Shown: in pieces, positions 63,029-64,000 of the stretch | Layout: each line of letters begins with the position of its first letter | Position numbering within the stretch: the first letter of the stretch is position 1 | NCBI RefSeq assembly: GCF_016802865.1 | Contig: NZ_JAEVHM010000012.1 | Coordinates: 1-64,000 of the forward strand | DNA: 64,000 bases | DNA from: Micromonospora parastrephiae | Lineage (GTDB): Bacteria; Actinomycetota; Actinomycetes; Mycobacteriales; Micromonosporaceae | Reading direction: 5' to 3' | Notes under the pieces: model-generated | The model's input: the letters and a program-made list of their open reading frames with translations, nothing else | What the model was told of the DNA's origin: nothing | The model's database searches: none | Program-made: the position numbers and the translations under genes

Positions 63029-64000
63029 ATGTTCAATCCACTGGATCACAAGGGAATCCCACTGGAGAGTCAGCTCCGCAACTGGCGTGAGTTGAACGTC
63101 GAGCCGATCGACCCGGAGGCGGTCGACCCGTACACCCGGTGTCGGATCATCACGATGAACGGCATCGAGGTTGAGGCGATCAATTTCCAGCATCAGTTCG
63201 CCCGTAACTGTCCGGATCAGGAGGTCCGCCGGCAGCTGGCCTACGTCCGCTATGTGGAGAGTCAGCAGCAGCGGGTGGTGAACTGGCTGCTGCCCGGCGT
63301 GGCCAGTGTGCTGGAGACGACGCTGGGCTACGAGCAGGTCGCCGTGGACCTCACCGCCTGGGTGGCCCGGCACGAACCGGACCCCTACCTCAAGCAGGCC
63401 TACGAGTTCGGTGTGCTGGAGGACTTCGACCACCTGTACCGCTACGCCAACCTCTACGAGATGGTCGAACGGCGCAAGGCGGAGAAGATCGTCGACGGCC
63501 TCACCGAGGTCATGCCCGGACGGCCGACCGTGATCGAGCACCGGCACCCCTTCGACGAGGTCCGCACCCCCTACGACCGTAACTCGGTGGACCCCCGCTC
63601 CAAACTGCACGCCTTGACGATCCTCTCGGCCGAGCAGCAGGTGATGTTCTACTACATGAACGTCGGCCCCCAGTACATGGAACCCATCGCCCGGCAGCTC
63701 TACCAGGAGATCAGCCTGATCGAGCAGGAACACGTCACCCACTACGAGTCGCTGCTCGACCCGGGCGAGAACTGGTGGGAACGGCTACTCACCCACGAGT
63801 ACAACGAATGCTGGCTCTACTACTCCTTCCTCCAACAGGAAAGCGACCCCCGGATCAAGGCCATCTGGGAGCTGCACCTACAGATGGAACTGGCCCACCT
63901 CCAACAGGCCGCCGACCTGCTACGCCGCCACGACGGCCGGGAACCCGAGGAGATCGTCGGCAGCGCCGGACTACCCGAGCCGCTGACCTTCGAGCCGAAC
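63029..64000 (+). CDS. Ferritin-like superfamily protein (3' end outside window)
   Basis: The frame runs from ATG 63029 (after AAGGAGAG) to the window end without a stop, giving 324 residues so far. Helical, His/Glu-rich: INFQHQFARNCPDQ, YVRYVESQQQRVVNWLLP, YEFGVLEDFDHLYRYANLYEMVE (repeating E-x-x-H and D-x-x-H spacing), then a second half with SAEQQVMFYYMNVGPQYM, ISLIEQEHVTHYESLLD (E-x-x-H) and LQMELAHLQQAADLL (E-x-x-H). These paired motifs fit two four-helix ferritin-like bundles able to hold a di-metal site. No signal peptide. It starts 33 bases after the STAS gene, perhaps co-transcribed. The specific function is unknown. Confidence 0.8.
   Translation, partial: MFNPLDHKGIPLESQLRNWRELNVEPIDPEAVDPYTRCRIITMNGIEVEAINFQHQFARNCPDQEVRRQLAYVRYVESQQQRVVNWLLPGVASVLETTLGYEQVAVDLTAWVARHEPDPYLKQAYEFGVLEDFDHLYRYANLYEMVERRKAEKIVDGLTEVMPGRPTVIEHRHPFDEVRTPYDRNSVDPRSKLHALTILSAEQQVMFYYMNVGPQYMEPIARQLYQEISLIEQEHVTHYESLLDPGENWWERLLTHEYNECWLYYSFLQQESDPRIKAIWELHLQMELAHLQQAADLLRRHDGREPEEIVGSAGLPEPLTFEPN

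Overview
This is a high-GC actinobacterial chromosome segment. Very strong third-position GC, frequent GTG/TTG starts, Scr1-type XRE/DUF397 pairs, DUF574 methyltransferases and many secreted CBM2/CBM13 enzymes point to the Micromonosporaceae (Micromonospora-like). That assignment is inference; there is no rRNA or other marker in the window. No tRNA, rRNA, CRISPR array, prophage or intact insertion sequence was found.

Layout. 1-2.0 kb: end of an unknown gene, a DUF397 plus DUF5753 regulator pair and a divergent small protein. 2.0-9.6 kb: secreted glycan enzymes (GH92 mannosidase, a clan GH-A glycosidase with FN3-CBM2, a CE1 esterase with CBM13) with LacI-type operators in their upstream regions. 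10.0-11.0 kb: Uma2 protein and an N-terminally truncated DUF218 gene. 11.0-17.1 kb: a sugar-uptake locus (solute-binding lipoprotein, two CUT1 permeases, LacI regulator) divergent from an intracellular GH43. 17.2-18.6 kb: GH46 chitosanase with a clear promoter. 18.6-24.7 kb: MerR remnant, DUF5872, PepSY protein, IS21-like debris, MBL-fold/HxlR pair, two-component system. 24.9-28.8 kb: a 1311-residue mosaic of ThuA, sugar-dehydrogenase propeller, PKD, CBM6 and two F5/8C domains. 29-38 kb: mixed cytoplasmic and secreted genes (DUF574 methyltransferase, WGR-propeller protein, DUF3800, acetamidase, trypsin). 38.4-43.4 kb: DrrAB-type ABC exporter and a convergent SARP/AfsR regulator. 43.5-46.4 kb: phosphodiester glycosidase and metallophosphoesterase. 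46.5-51 kb: quinone oxidoreductase, bicupin oxalate decarboxylase with a small membrane protein, LuxR regulator. 51.0-58.0 kb: a four-gene cell-surface locus, GH43-GH43-WxL-like-DUF916-like, under a LacI-type operator. 58.1-64 kb: MarR/NmrA pair, GlxA regulator, HD-domain protein, D-cysteine desulfhydrase-like enzyme, STAS protein and a ferritin-like protein cut by the window end.

The dominant theme is plant and microbial polysaccharide breakdown. Secreted GH43, GH92, GH46, CE1 and CBM proteins generate oligosaccharides, the CUT1 transporter imports them, and LacI-family regulators probably sense them. The same operator (TGTTATCGCT-A/C-ACA) occurs before the CE1 esterase and before the GH43 surface operon 50 kb away, so these loci may form one regulon.

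Caution: eleven genes are interrupted by twelve apparent single-base losses. Adding one base per site, almost always to a short G or C run, restores a full-length family-typical protein each time. No apparent insertion was seen. I read these as sequencing or assembly errors, not real pseudogenes, and give each such gene as one locus.
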